Source of the DNA: Prevotella nigrescens
Lineage (GTDB): Bacteria; Bacteroidota; Bacteroidia; Bacteroidales; Bacteroidaceae
Assembly (NCBI RefSeq): GCF_031191185.1
Contig: NZ_CP133465.1
Coordinates: 188,501-252,500 of the forward strand
Length of the DNA stretch: 64,000 nt
Direction: 5' to 3'
Position numbers and translations under genes: made by a program
The notes under the pieces: model-generated
What the model was told of the DNA's origin: nothing
The model's database searches: none
What the model saw: only the letters and a program-made list of their open reading frames with translations
Part shown: in pieces, positions 43,911 through 52,479 of the stretch
How the letters are laid out: every line of letters begins with the position of its first letter
Position numbering within the stretch: the first letter of the stretch is position 1

Positions 43911-45143
43911 ATGGGAAGAATTTTTAGTAAAGAACAAAAAGAAGAATTCAAGGATATTCTTGAAACATTAGGCGAGTCATTAGACATCACGCAAACACAG
44001 TATGATAACCTGACGAGGAGTTATAAGGCCGTGGGTGAGTTCTTGCAGAACGATCCTGTTTTTGAGCCCTATAAGCCGATAGTATCACCCCAAGGATCTC
44101 TAAGGTTGGGTACAATTATCCAACCTATTAATCCTAATGATGATTTGGACGTGGACTTAGTATACCGACTCTCGGAGAAGAATCCGATGTGGACACAGAA
44201 AGATATTAAAGACAAGGTGGGGTCTAGACTTAAGGGAAGCGATCGCTATGCTCCAATGGTTAACAAGAAAGAGGGCAGACGTTGTTGGACGCTGTTATAC
44301 AGAGACAATTCTGACAACCCTAAAGAGAAATATCATATGGATATTCTTCCTTCGGTGGCTGATAGCAAATATGTAGAAAGAATGACACGTTTGTTCTCGG
44401 AGAACTTTTCGGATCAAACCGTGGATCAGATTTCCATTAGAATCACAGACAAGGAGGCGAAAGACTATGCAACATCTACGTATAAAGAGGATTGGCTAAA
44501 AAGCAACCCTGATGGATATGCATTGTGGTTTGCCCACAGATGCAAAGCAGATGAAACAGTAAAACTTAGGGCAGAGGCTATTGTGCCTGTTGAGAAATAC
44601 AACAAGAAAAAGACTGTGTTGCAGCGCATAGTACAGATACTGAAACGTCATAGGGATATGATGTTCTATAACGATACTGAAGATAAGCCTATCTCTATTA
44701 TTATTACTACCTTGGCGGCTCGTGCCTATAATGGTGAACAAAACTTGCTTGAGGGTTTGCTTAATGTAGTAGATAATCTTGAAAAAAGCATTACCAAGAA
44801 TGAGATAGGCGAGGATGTGGTGTCGAATCCGGTAAACCCTGAAGAAAACTTTGCTGATAAATGGCCAACACACCCCAAAAGACGCAAGAATTTCTATAAA
44901 TGGCTCGCTACCGTGAAGAAAGATATGCATGAGATCCTTGATGGAGCAAACAGAATCCAGATACAGATTATTATGGGGCGTGTATTTGGTAAGAATATGA
45001 TTGAAAAAGCTTCGTCTCTTTTGGTGGAACGAAGAAAATCGAAGCTTGCGACAGGTGCTGCTCTTTTGACTAGTGCGGGAAAAATAGCTGCGAATACAGT
45101 TGGAAAAGTTATAAATACAGCGAATACCTTTTATGGAGAATAA
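43911..45143 (+). CDS. CD-NTase (cGAS/DncV-like cyclic oligonucleotide synthase)
   Basis: This 410-residue protein has the nucleotidyltransferase core SPQGSLRLGT (G62-S63) followed by DDLDVDLVY (metal-binding D80 and D82), and a third acid in YHMDILPSV (D144). This arrangement is that of the SMODS/CD-NTase family. On phage infection these enzymes make cyclic di- or trinucleotides that activate the effector, here Cap5. The C-terminus (about 330-410) should carry the acceptor for E2-mediated conjugation in type II systems; it ends TANTFYGE. It overlaps the E2 gene by 11 bp. I do not assign the clade. Confidence 0.93.
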   Translation: MGRIFSKEQKEEFKDILETLGESLDITQTQYDNLTRSYKAVGEFLQNDPVFEPYKPIVSPQGSLRLGTIIQPINPNDDLDVDLVYRLSEKNPMWTQKDIKDKVGSRLKGSDRYAPMVNKKEGRRCWTLLYRDNSDNPKEKYHMDILPSVADSKYVERMTRLFSENFSDQTVDQISIRITDKEAKDYATSTYKEDWLKSNPDGYALWFAHRCKADETVKLRAEAIVPVEKYNKKKTVLQRIVQILKRHRDMMFYNDTEDKPISIIITTLAARAYNGEQNLLEGLLNVVDNLEKSITKNEIGEDVVSNPVNPEENFADKWPTHPKRRKNFYKWLATVKKDMHEILDGANRIQIQIIMGRVFGKNMIEKASSLLVERRKSKLATGAALLTSAGKIAANTVGKVINTANTFYGE

Positions 45144-45579
45144 AGCTATAACACCGATCCAACAGTTTGGCATTTTGAGGCATGAATTCCCCGAATCGTC
45201 AGGTACCATTCAATGTGGTACTATGACTTGGTTCGGAGAGTTCACACCTTCGGCTTTGTCTGATACCTATAAGCTAAAGATTACTTACAAACTAGGACAG
45301 GCACCTAAAGCATTTATCATATCCCCAAAACCTCTGCAGCTGGCAGAGGGGGCTAAACGACTGCCTCACACATACAACTATAGTAATGGGAAACAACAGT
45401 TATGTCTCTATTTGCCAGGGACTGGCGAATGGCGACCGTCAATGGTTATAGCTCAAACAATAGTACATTGGGCAGTGCAGTGGATGTACTATTATGAGAT
45501 ATGGGTAGCTACTGGAAAATGGATGGGCGGAGGACATGGCAATTGGGATGCAGAGAAACAAGAAGATAATATCTCTTGA
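45133..45579 (+). CDS. Stand-alone E2-like CBASS protein (type II-C layout)
   Basis: In this 148-residue protein the core reads LKITYKLGQAPKAFIISP, then QQLCLYLPGTGEWRPSMVIAQTIVHWAVQWMYYYEIW and WMGGGHG. This is the bacterial ubiquitin-E2-like fold with the candidate catalytic Cys at C91. Type II CBASS usually encodes Cap2 (E1-E2 fusion) and Cap3 (JAB protease). Here only this short E2 is present, matching the short 'type II-C' operons in which E2 alone ligates and primes the CD-NTase. It overlaps the CD-NTase gene by 11 bp. No E1 or JAB gene is found nearby. Confidence 0.85.
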   Translation: MENKAITPIQQFGILRHEFPESSGTIQCGTMTWFGEFTPSALSDTYKLKITYKLGQAPKAFIISPKPLQLAEGAKRLPHTYNYSNGKQQLCLYLPGTGEWRPSMVIAQTIVHWAVQWMYYYEIWVATGKWMGGGHGNWDAEKQEDNIS

Positions 45580-45667
45580 GGAGAGTGTAAAGTAAACTGT
45601 GCCTGATGGCAACAAAAGTAGTTTTAACACAATTCTGTCTACACTATTTTATAGGTCTCCTCCATTT

Positions 45668-47087
45668 TTACATTTTTAAACCCCGTGATGGGCGGATAGT
45701 TCTTTTCTGTATTTCTATTTCAGTCCTTTCATATTTGGAATAGTTATTAACCACATTCTGTACTTCCAATCTCCCTTTGGCGTGTTCGTCTTCCGTGAGA
45801 AAGGGATGGGATAGTACAGACAAAGTGGTTGCAGCATGTTGTCTGTCAGTGTCGGTATCAAGAAAGTCATTGACAGCACAGGCTTGCCCGAATGTAAACC
45901 GTTTGGCAATCGGTTTTTGAGCAAAGACGATGGCAGCTTGCAAAGCCTTACGGCACACAACGTCCAACAACTCCACCGCTTTCTGAAATGCGGCTTTAAG
46001 GATAGCGATGGCATAATCTCTCTGCGAGAGGTTAAACTCATAGGTGCTTTTGTCGTTTTGGGATTTCTTTAATAGCCTGTTGTAACTTCGGGTGAGCTTG
46101 TTGTATTCGTCCAAGCGAAGTTCCGCAATCTGCCTTTCCCTTTCACAAACTTTCTCCAGTTCGGCAGTTCGTTCAGCTACGCCTTCCGCTATCCTATTGG
46201 GGTTCAGTGCCACCTGCTGCTTCATTTCTTCATTTTCCGTTTCCAACTGAGCGTACTTACCCTTTCCTGCAATATGAGCCAAGCCGGATAAGATAGCACT
46301 GCCATTTTCCCGATTGCTTTCACTTGCTTGTCGTGGATTTCTCTGTCCAGCCTTGCACAATCATGGGCTTTCTGCTCGTTTTCCTTTGCCAATTTCTCCG
46401 TTTGCTTCTTTGTCTCCTCCAGCTCACGCTTCTGTTTGCCCACAATATAATCGTTACGTTCCAGATGCTGCTTGCCTGTCTCCAACTTAGAAACGTCACG
46501 ATTCATTTCTAACGCTTCCGCTGCCATATCCTGCATGAGGCTAATGTCTTCATTGTCCAGTTTGTAGGACTTACCTGTATCATGGTTCATCCAGTCCCAG
46601 ATAATGTGAGCATGATAATTGGGCTTCCATGTAGAAGCATCGCTTGGATCCGTGCAATGCCCCTCGTCTTTATGAATGTGGATTTGTAGGACAGTAATGC
46701 CAAACCGTTGCTGGCAAAGGTCAGCAAAACGCTTCAACTGTTCCATCGTTGTATCTGCCTTACAGACAACTACACCCTCCCGCAAGGGTGTGCAGCCAGC
46801 AATTTTCGTCCCCTTACCCGTATTCTTGTTTACTCTTTCGCGTTCTTTGGTCTGCATGGCTCGGCCGGTCTTTTCCTTGACCACCCGCCGATAGCGTCAT
46901 AATACTGCTGCAAGGTCATTTGTCCTTGCAGACCTGATGCCCACGATAGATTCTGTGGTATCAGGTCCTTTCTGATATAAAGCTTTTCAGCATTAATGTG
47001 ATCGAGATACGCTTTTGTTCTTTGATTGTGTGCTTCACTCTGCCCGATATTGCAAGGCTTGATGTGAACGGATGTCTTTTGTATCAT
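45668..47087 (-). pseudogene. MobV-family relaxase, broken by two frameshifts
   Basis: Three minus-strand frames join into one MobV/Pre relaxase of about 470 residues. Frame 1 (from 47087) reads SVHIKPCNIGQSEAHNQRTK and LYIRKDLIPQNLSW. Frame 2 (from about 46884) reads VKEKTGRAMQTKERERVNK and LQIHIHKDEGH ... PNYHAHIIWDW, with the His cluster that holds the metal. Frame 3 (from about 46300) reads AILSGLAHIAGKGKYAQLE and a coiled-coil tail. One base is missing near 46885 and a second shift lies near 46300. Relaxases nick oriT and pilot DNA transfer; this copy should be inactive unless the shifts are sequencing errors. Confidence 0.85.
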
Positions 47088-47249
47088 AAGAATTTATATT
47101 TAGTCGTTGGATATTTTTCTTTATAGCGGTTCTTAGGGTAGTCCTAAGCGGAGAGTCCAGAGAGAGGGTCACTCTTTGGTCAGGGGGCTTGGGGGCAGAT
47201 GTCCATGAGTGGAGGGTGCAGGGAGAGAGTCACTCCTGCCGGTTCCCCA

Positions 47250-47330
47250 AGGCTGGCCTTGGGCCCACAACTACGAAAGCGAAGCGTGTAGTTATAGTGG
47301 GCTATAACAAGGGCAAAGCCCTGTTCGTTC
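47250..47330. other. Candidate oriT region with nested hairpins
   Basis: Between the relaxase and the primase-like gene, the DNA carries hairpins in close order: ACTAC...GTAGT (about 47271-47293), TTATAG-TGGG-CTATAA (47292-47307) and AGGGC-AAA-GCCCT (47310-47322). Similar hairpin strings lie upstream of mob genes in Bacteroides mobilizable elements. The rest of 47088-47349 is GC-rich with GGAGAG/GGGTCACTC repeats and holds no gene. Confidence 0.5.
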
Positions 47331-47349
47331 CTCCCGACACTTTCAGCGG

Positions 47350-48031
47350 CTATGGATTTCCCCTGCACTTGATTTTGTCAATCAGGTGTCGGTTGATGTC
47401 CCGATTGACAAAGCCACAGTCCACCTTGAATTGTTTACCAAATTGCTCCGTCCAATAATCACTACTCATATCGTCAGGGAAAAGGACCACCCTCTTGCCA
47501 CCCAGCTTGTTCATCATGCCATTGGTGAGATTGTTGCCTCCTCCGACCGCCAGCCAGTCAATGGACGGTTCGGCAAGCGTACCGAGCAGGGTGGTCTTTT
47601 CTTCTGTGACAATGGCAACAGGCTTGCCTGATAACAGATGTTCATCGAAGAACACCTCGTTATCCGTGTAATAGTCGAGGCAATACCAGTTGTAAAGATG
47701 ATCCGTGATAGGGGTTTGTCGAAGGATATTGCCGTTATCCGCATCAAAGTATATCACTTCCCCCCCCAGCAACATTTTCTCTTTCATTGATACGAAGTAG
47801 TACGGAACCATAATGCCCATTGAATGTTGTACTAACCGCTCCTAAGTGAAATCGTGAGATAAGTTCATCAATCTTTCGCATCATAGAGGTATCGCAATTT
47901 ACCACCTTATCCAGATAATCCGTAATGGAAGAATAATGGTTGCCAATTTCTCCCCTTGGAATCTCTATCAGCATCCGTTCGTTGGGTGCCGCTTTTGTTG
48001 CCATTACGCATCTTAATTCATCCTGCTTCAT
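47350..48031 (-). pseudogene. TOPRIM/DUF6371-like primase protein, frameshifted at a G8 run
   Basis: The first frame (from 48031) reads MKQDELRCVMATKAAPN ... MMRKIDELISRFHLGAVST and SVLLRINERENVAGG. The second (to 47350) continues EVIYFDADNGNILRQTP, FFDEHLLSGKPVAIVTEEKT, GGGNNLTNGMMNKLGGKRVVLFPDD. The switch fits the run of eight G on the coding strand at 47760-47767: seven would restore the frame. The order FH(L/I)GA ... EHLL.KPVAIV.EEKT ... VVLFPD is that of the DUF6371/TOPRIM replication proteins on Bacteroidota mobile elements. It probably served replication of the element. Confidence 0.7.
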
Positions 48032-48101
48032 AGTCTTTGTTATTTAGTTTTATGCAGTTTATGCACTTATGCATATTGCATAAAATGCATAAAGTGAATA
48101 A

Positions 48102-49075
48102 TCAGCTGTTCAAAAGTCTCGACACTTTGCTTTGGGTAATGCCACATTCCTTGGCTATGTCCTGTTGTTTCATGCCTTGGGAGGAGAGTTCCTTGACCCT
48201 TGCCTTCAATCCCTCACGCTCATTGGTACTTGTCGTTTCCAAATGGGGCGCCTCTGTATCAAAGCCCCTGAAGGTAAAGCAGAGATTGCCCTCACCGTTC
48301 TTGGCCCGCTCGTATAAAGCCACATTATCCGCATCGAGTACCACTTCACCATTGCGCCATTTGCATTGCTTCACATATACCAATGAGCCGTCCTTGTGTG
48401 ATTGCCCCAATCCTACGGCATCATCAATAAGCTGGTTGAGCTTGGCAGAACCTTGTATGGCGGACAGGGAAAGCGGCACGGCACCCGAAAACATCTTGGG
48501 AACATGGTTAAGAACAATCAGAGTCCAATTGTATTTCTTTTTGAGGGCATTGAGCGATGCCATGAGCGAGCCCGCATCGGCACCTTTGTCAAGCGACTGA
48601 CTAAGGGCGGTAATGTTGTCGATGAACACCACCTCAGCAAGATTCGCCACGGCTGCCGTTTCTATTCCCTTCAGTACGTCATCGGCGGGATGGTTCCCGT
48701 CCATCTCCGCACGAAAGAACGTGGAAGGGAAATCTGGGGATTCATAACGGAGAGACAGCTGTCGCAGCGTCATCTCGAAGTCGGCGTACAGGACACGCTT
48801 TCCCTTGGCTGCAATATCCCGTGCCACCTGCATGGCAAAGATGGTCTTGCCGATACCCGACTGTCCGAAGATGATGCAAAGGTCACCTTCGAGGACAATA
48901 TTGGGATAGAGTACCACAAGAGGGGAAGCGACTTGCCTTTTCTTACACAGTCATTCATGGAAGACACATGAAAGCCGCCAGCATCAATGGCTCCCTGTTC
49001 CTGCAATTCATGAAAGGAGGACAGGATGTAATCCATATCTGCCGGCTTGGGAATCGTTTTGATCAGTTCATCCAT
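48102..49075 (-). pseudogene. RepA-like AAA/RecA-fold ATPase of a mobilizable element, frameshifted
   Basis: The frame from 49075 reads MDELIKTIPKPADMDYILSS ... GGFHVSSMNDCVRKGKSLPL. A shift near 48915 leads to VVLYPNIVLEGDLCIIFGQS and Walker A GQSGIGKT, then VLYADFEMT, EVVFIDNITALS (Walker B) and LIVLNHVPK. The C-terminus (GMKQQDIAKECGITQSKVSRLL) is a helix-turn-helix. One extra base breaks an otherwise complete 324-residue protein. Such ATPases act with the excisionase-like HTH gene upstream (9 bp away) in excision and replication of mobilizable transposons. The HTH on a RecA core suggests DNA-bound autoregulation. Confidence 0.78.
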
Positions 49076-49084
49076 AGCATAACC

Positions 49085-49381
49085 CTATTGATTATTTGTG
49101 TTAGTAGGAAGCCCATTGGAAATCAATGCGTCCACTTCTTGCTTGGAATACAGGTTGCGCCTACCAATCTTATGCGCCTGAATGTCGCCACGCTTCTCCA
49201 TTCGCCAGAGCGTAGTATAAGTAATGTGTAGGCGTACACAAAGCTCGTCACGGGTGTAATACTCGGTGGATGCTGTCTGAACAGGTTCTTTCAGCAGATT
49301 CTTGCCCACTATAGTTTCTAATACTTCTACAATGACCTCCTTGAGGTCTTCCTTTTGCAGCATAATGAAATTTCCTTGCAT
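49085..49381 (-). CDS. Excisionase-type helix-turn-helix protein
   Basis: This 98-residue protein (92 from the inner Met, MLQKEDLKEVIVEVL) carries in its second half the MerR-like/excisionase HTH: YYTRDELCVRLHITYTTLWRMEKRGDIQAHKIGRRNLYSKQEVDALI. Such proteins act as recombination directionality factors or activators on mobilizable elements. It is intact, unlike its downstream neighbours. It lies 9 bp before the ATPase pseudogene and has a -7 element at 49407-49414 and a 28-bp palindrome just upstream. Confidence 0.85.
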   Translation of the reverse strand: MQGNFIMLQKEDLKEVIVEVLETIVGKNLLKEPVQTASTEYYTRDELCVRLHITYTTLWRMEKRGDIQAHKIGRRNLYSKQEVDALISNGLPTNTNNQ

Positions 49382-49406
49382 TTCCGTTTGTTTTGAAAGT
49401 TTGCTG

Positions 49407-49414
49407 CAAAAGTA
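49407..49414 (-). promoter_or_regulatory. -7 element of the excisionase-like gene
   Basis: Minus-strand TACTTTTG, 26 bp before the start codon. Confidence 0.5.
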
Positions 49415-49439
49415 TCATGCGATTACATGGAATCATGCC

Positions 49440-49467
49440 CATATAGGTACCACATGGTGCCTATATG
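49440..49467. promoter_or_regulatory. 28-bp imperfect palindrome (candidate operator)
   Basis: The outer arms CATATAGG and CCTATATG and inner CCA/TGG are symmetric; 24 of 28 positions match the reverse complement. It sits just upstream of the -7 element at 49407, where a regulator of the excisionase-like gene would bind. Confidence 0.5.
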
Positions 49468-49592
49468 AGGGATTGAGACGCATTTACCCCCAATGGTATA
49501 AACCCAAATCGGTCATTAGGAATTCTCTGTGTTGTATGGCAGTGAGAAATCCTTCAACTTTTCCCATATTGAAAGAAACGACTTTCTCGTTT

Positions 49593-50846
49593 TCAACGAC
49601 CTGGCAGGTATAGGATGTGCTTGTCTTTCTTTTTCCCCAGATATGCGGGAGTGGAAATCAGTTCGTACCGGATTGTCTTGAGAAACTTCTTTTTGTCCGA
49701 GTTAATCAAAGCATGACGGAACAGGGACATGAAGTTGTATGCCATGACGATGAAATTGCCACAGGCCTCCGTTGCCCAGAAGTTGTGCGACACGAAGTCG
49801 TCTATCGAGAAATCGTACTTGAGCTCCTTGATCCTATTCTCGGAGTCGGCCCTGCCCCGGTACGAGTCATATACAATCTTGGCAGGCAATGCAAGATTCG
49901 TGACGAAGCAGCTGTATCTGTATTTCCCGAAATCCTGCTCATCCTCAAAAAGCTCGAGCTCTCTGACCTGCTTGCCCGCTGCCTTAGGCCGCTTCTTAAC
50001 CTCCTGCCTTACCATGACGATACGCTTCGGACTGTCCCAATGCTCCGCTTGGTAAGTGGTTTCCGCTATTTCCAAACCATCTGCCACCTCCACCCATGTC
50101 TTCTCATGCGTCAGGCTGTACTTGATGCGGTTGTTGAGCCGGCAGGCTATGATGTAGCTCAACTGCCTCTGTTCCAGATACCCGAGTATGTTCCCCGAAA
50201 AGAAACCGCTGTCCATGCGGATGAGTCCCACTCTCTTGTCTTGAAGCCGTGACAGCGTGTCTTCCAGAAAGGACAGGTAGTTGGTGCTGGCAGAGGTGTT
50301 GCCGGGGCGTAGCCAGTAGTTGGCTATCATCCGGACGTCCGACACGAAGGCCAGAAGAGGATGATGAGAGGGCCTGCCCGGACGCTTCGGGTTATACCCC
50401 TTGGCTGCTCCTTCCTGGCTGCCCTCACGGACCATGACCGTGGAATCGAAGTCAAGCGTGTAGTTGTCAAACACCAACTCAGAAAAGAACCAATTGAACA
50501 ACTCGCTGAACACACGCTGGTTGGTCGCCTGTGAGAACTTGTTGAGATAACGCTGGTATGCCCTGTGGTCAGCTCCGCGATTCCATCCCAAAAGATTGCA
50601 AAGGGAGGTGTCATATCGGACAATATCAAGGCGTCCGAAGCGACTCGCACCGCACCAGACTCCTGCAAACAATCCAGGTATGATCTGTACGGGGTTGTAC
50701 CCTCTGTTGGAGCCTTGGGATGGAATGCCGCTTTTCACGAGCTGCTCGTCAAAATGGCATCTGTCAAGCATCTTCAGAAACAGGGAAAGACCTCCAAATG
50801 GCGTAATCTCCTTGTTCACAAACTTTATGTCATAGTCACGCATCAT
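49593..50846 (-). CDS. IS1380-family transposase
   Basis: In this 417-residue protein the DDE parts are YTLDFDSTVMVREGSQEGA (first Asp), VGLIRMDSGFFSG (second Asp) and YDSYRGRADSENRIKELKYDF (Glu). The order and spacing are those of IS1380/IS942-type transposases from Bacteroidota. The frame is intact, so the enzyme could be active on this or other copies. The base composition is more GC-rich than the core genes, in keeping with recent transfer. Confidence 0.93.
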   Translation of the reverse strand: MMRDYDIKFVNKEITPFGGLSLFLKMLDRCHFDEQLVKSGIPSQGSNRGYNPVQIIPGLFAGVWCGASRFGRLDIVRYDTSLCNLLGWNRGADHRAYQRYLNKFSQATNQRVFSELFNWFFSELVFDNYTLDFDSTVMVREGSQEGAAKGYNPKRPGRPSHHPLLAFVSDVRMIANYWLRPGNTSASTNYLSFLEDTLSRLQDKRVGLIRMDSGFFSGNILGYLEQRQLSYIIACRLNNRIKYSLTHEKTWVEVADGLEIAETTYQAEHWDSPKRIVMVRQEVKKRPKAAGKQVRELELFEDEQDFGKYRYSCFVTNLALPAKIVYDSYRGRADSENRIKELKYDFSIDDFVSHNFWATEACGNFIVMAYNFMSLFRHALINSDKKKFLKTIRYELISTPAYLGKKKDKHILYLPGR

Positions 50847-50903
50847 AGCTATAGCTCTTCTTTTACGTGGTAAAGATAGTAAATTGTTGTCAATCAGATA
50901 AAT

Positions 50904-51929
50904 AACGTGAGTTCGATGAATTCAAAACAATGCAAGTTGTGTATCAATAGTCCTTTACAGATTTATGCACGGTTTCTTTGGAAACAGACAATAGGCAGCA
51001 ATAGCCCCTAATAAGTTGACGATGAAATTGTCAAAGCATCTATGTCTGGAGTGTTCCACTTGTGCAATGTTCTTAAGTTCATCATTCACCGTTTCTATAA
51101 TGGCTCTTTTTCTGAGTAAAAGTCTGTCTGAAACACTCATTAAAGCTCCTTTCATGTTACTTTTCAATTTGGTAATAAGCTGTATTCCGTCAACGAAAAG
51201 CCTTTAAAAGAGGTTCTTGCCGATGTACCCCTTGTCACCGACTAGCTTACCATATATAAAATCTATGAATGCTTTGTACTCCAAAGGTTTACGGTCATCA
51301 ACATCTCCCGGTGTTATCATAAAGTTGAGAAGCTCTCCTTTCTCATTGCAAATCAAATGCAACTTGAAACCGAAGAACCAACCCATGGAGCATTTTCCTC
51401 TTTGAGCTATGCCTTTGAAAACCTTGTGAATATGTATTCTTTGTTTTTTGCAGACACGCAGTGGTGTGCTGTCAGCGAAGCTTATGCCCGTACATTTGCC
51501 CAACAGGACCTTCTTGATAAACAAGGTTAAGGGTACGGCTACCTCCCTTTCCAATTCTACTATACGGTTATAAGAAACAACTTTTGGAAACAGATGGCGA
51601 AGATGCTTGCATACTTTTTCAAGATAGAAATGTTTAAAGCAGCGATAACCAGAATCGTGGAAAAGAATCATTATCAGCATGACTTCAGCCTTTGACATTG
51701 TAGAATTTCGATGATATTTTCTTTTCCCGGTAGCTTTTAGCGTATATTTTGCTGTCATTGCATCAAAAAACTTGCAGAAGTCATCTGCCATACAAAAGAT
51801 TTCAGTAACTTTGTCTTCGGTGATCATAGCGATTTTTGTTTGTAATTCTATATATCAACACCTTAAAATTACAACAAATTTCGCTAATCACCAAATTTAT
51901 AGACACTTATAATTCATCAAACTCACGTT
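50904..51929 (-). mobile_element. IS982-family element nested in the IS1380
   Basis: The terminal repeats are AACGTGAGTTCGATGAATT (50904-50922) and AATTCATCAAACTCACGTT (51911-51929), 18 of 19 positions paired. The 1026-bp length is normal for IS982. A third, right-end-like copy of the repeat lies further out at 52312-52330, beyond a passenger gene. Confidence 0.88.
50955..51827 (-). pseudogene. IS982-family transposase with an in-frame TAA stop
   Basis: The frame starts MITEDKVTEIFCMADDFCKFF and runs through DSGYRCFKHFYLEKVCKHL, GISFADSTPLRVCK, GWFFGFKLHLICNEKGELL and VGDKGYIGKNLF. There TAA (51204-51206) interrupts it. The same frame continues RLFVDGIQLITKLKSNMKGA and LLLRKRAIIETVNDELKN to 50955. 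Other IS982 transposases have a sense codon (often Glu) at this place, so one substitution killed a protein of about 290 residues. The catalytic Glu near RAIIETVND lies after the stop. Confidence 0.88.
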
Positions 51930-51954
51930 ATTAATAACAAATATAAACAAAATT

Positions 51955-52302
51955 ATGAGACATCTATTTTCTGTTCTTCTCTTCGTGGCAACACTAATAG
52001 GCACAAGTAGTTTTACGTATGAAACGACATCTACAACCCGCGCAGAAAACATTAGTTTGCAGATGCAAATGAAGTATAAGGGGAGGAAAGCTTGTAAGCG
52101 TTCGAAAGCCCGTAAGCCAAGTGTCCATAAGAAAAGATCTACCCGCTCTGTTAAAGTAGGTCGGGTTGTATACATCACTCCTACAGGTTCTTGTTACCAT
52201 TCACGAACATCTTGTCCTGCATTGTGGCGTGGAAACTACTCTCGCACATCTTTAAGTTCTGCACGAAGTGAAGGCTATCGTTCATGTTCAAGATGCTATT
52301 AA
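51955..52302 (+). CDS. Small secreted basic Cys/His protein, passenger between IS982 ends
   Basis: This 115-residue protein has a signal peptide (about 1-30), a very basic middle (GRKACKRSKARKPSVHKKRSTRS) and a C-terminal motif VVYITPTGSCYHSRTSCPALW then SLSSARSEGYRSCSRCY. The motif YH..C..L......SL..A...GY..C..C is found at the ends of secreted nucleases and small exported proteins and probably binds a metal. The function is unknown. It lies 26 bp after the IS982 right end and 10 bp before another IS982-type end, inside the IS1380, so it looks like a passenger gene. No standard promoter is visible in front of it. Confidence 0.6.
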   Translation: MRHLFSVLLFVATLIGTSSFTYETTSTTRAENISLQMQMKYKGRKACKRSKARKPSVHKKRSTRSVKVGRVVYITPTGSCYHSRTSCPALWRGNYSRTSLSSARSEGYRSCSRCY

Positions 52303-52311
52303 CATAACGAG

Positions 52312-52330
52312 AATTCGTCGAACTCACGTT
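52312..52330. repeat. Third IS982-type terminal repeat
   Basis: AATTCGTCGAACTCACGTT matches the reverse complement of the left IS982 end at 18 of 19 positions, better than the regular right end does (17 of 19 against this copy). AAAT follows it (52331-52334) and AAAT also precedes the left end (50900-50903). This would be a 4-bp target duplication for a 1427-bp unit that includes the passenger gene. Confidence 0.65.
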
Positions 52331-52432
52331 AAATATGATTGTAATTTTCTAATGGAGGTCATTGGAAAAAGGAGGAAATTGTCTCTAATGACCGATTTGG
52401 GATAAATGCTTGTATAGTAAGGCGAATGGATA

Positions 52433-52471
52433 AAAAAGCCCATGCAAGGCTGACTTACATGGGCTGCGGAT
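52433..52471 (-). terminator. Terminator on the minus strand
   Basis: AGCCCATG (52438-52445) pairs with CATGGGCT (52458-52465). Read on the minus strand the stem is followed by TTTTTT. It ends the transcript of the frameshifted gene at 52480-52871. Confidence 0.7.
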
Positions 52472-52479
52472 TTTTTCTT

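Larger units (their letters stand above)
49503..52401 (-). mobile_element. IS1380-family element, interrupted by a nested IS982 unit
   Basis: The terminal inverted repeats are CCCAAATCGGTCATTAG at 49503-49519 and CTAATGACCGATTTGGG at 52385-52401, perfect over 17 bp. They are flanked by ATAAA on both sides (49498-49502 and 52402-52406), a 5-bp target duplication. The span is 2899 bp, but removing 50904-52330 leaves about 1.47 kb, a normal size for this family. It is inserted in the mobilizable element upstream of the excisionase-like gene. Confidence 0.88.

Noticed and set aside
45668..46884. Two separate coiled-coil proteins on the minus strand
   Set aside because: The frames join with the N-terminal one into a single MobV relaxase sequence, so they are parts of one broken gene.
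50955..51167. Separate small gene of 70 residues
   Set aside because: It is in the same frame as the IS982 transposase and continues its family sequence after one TAA.
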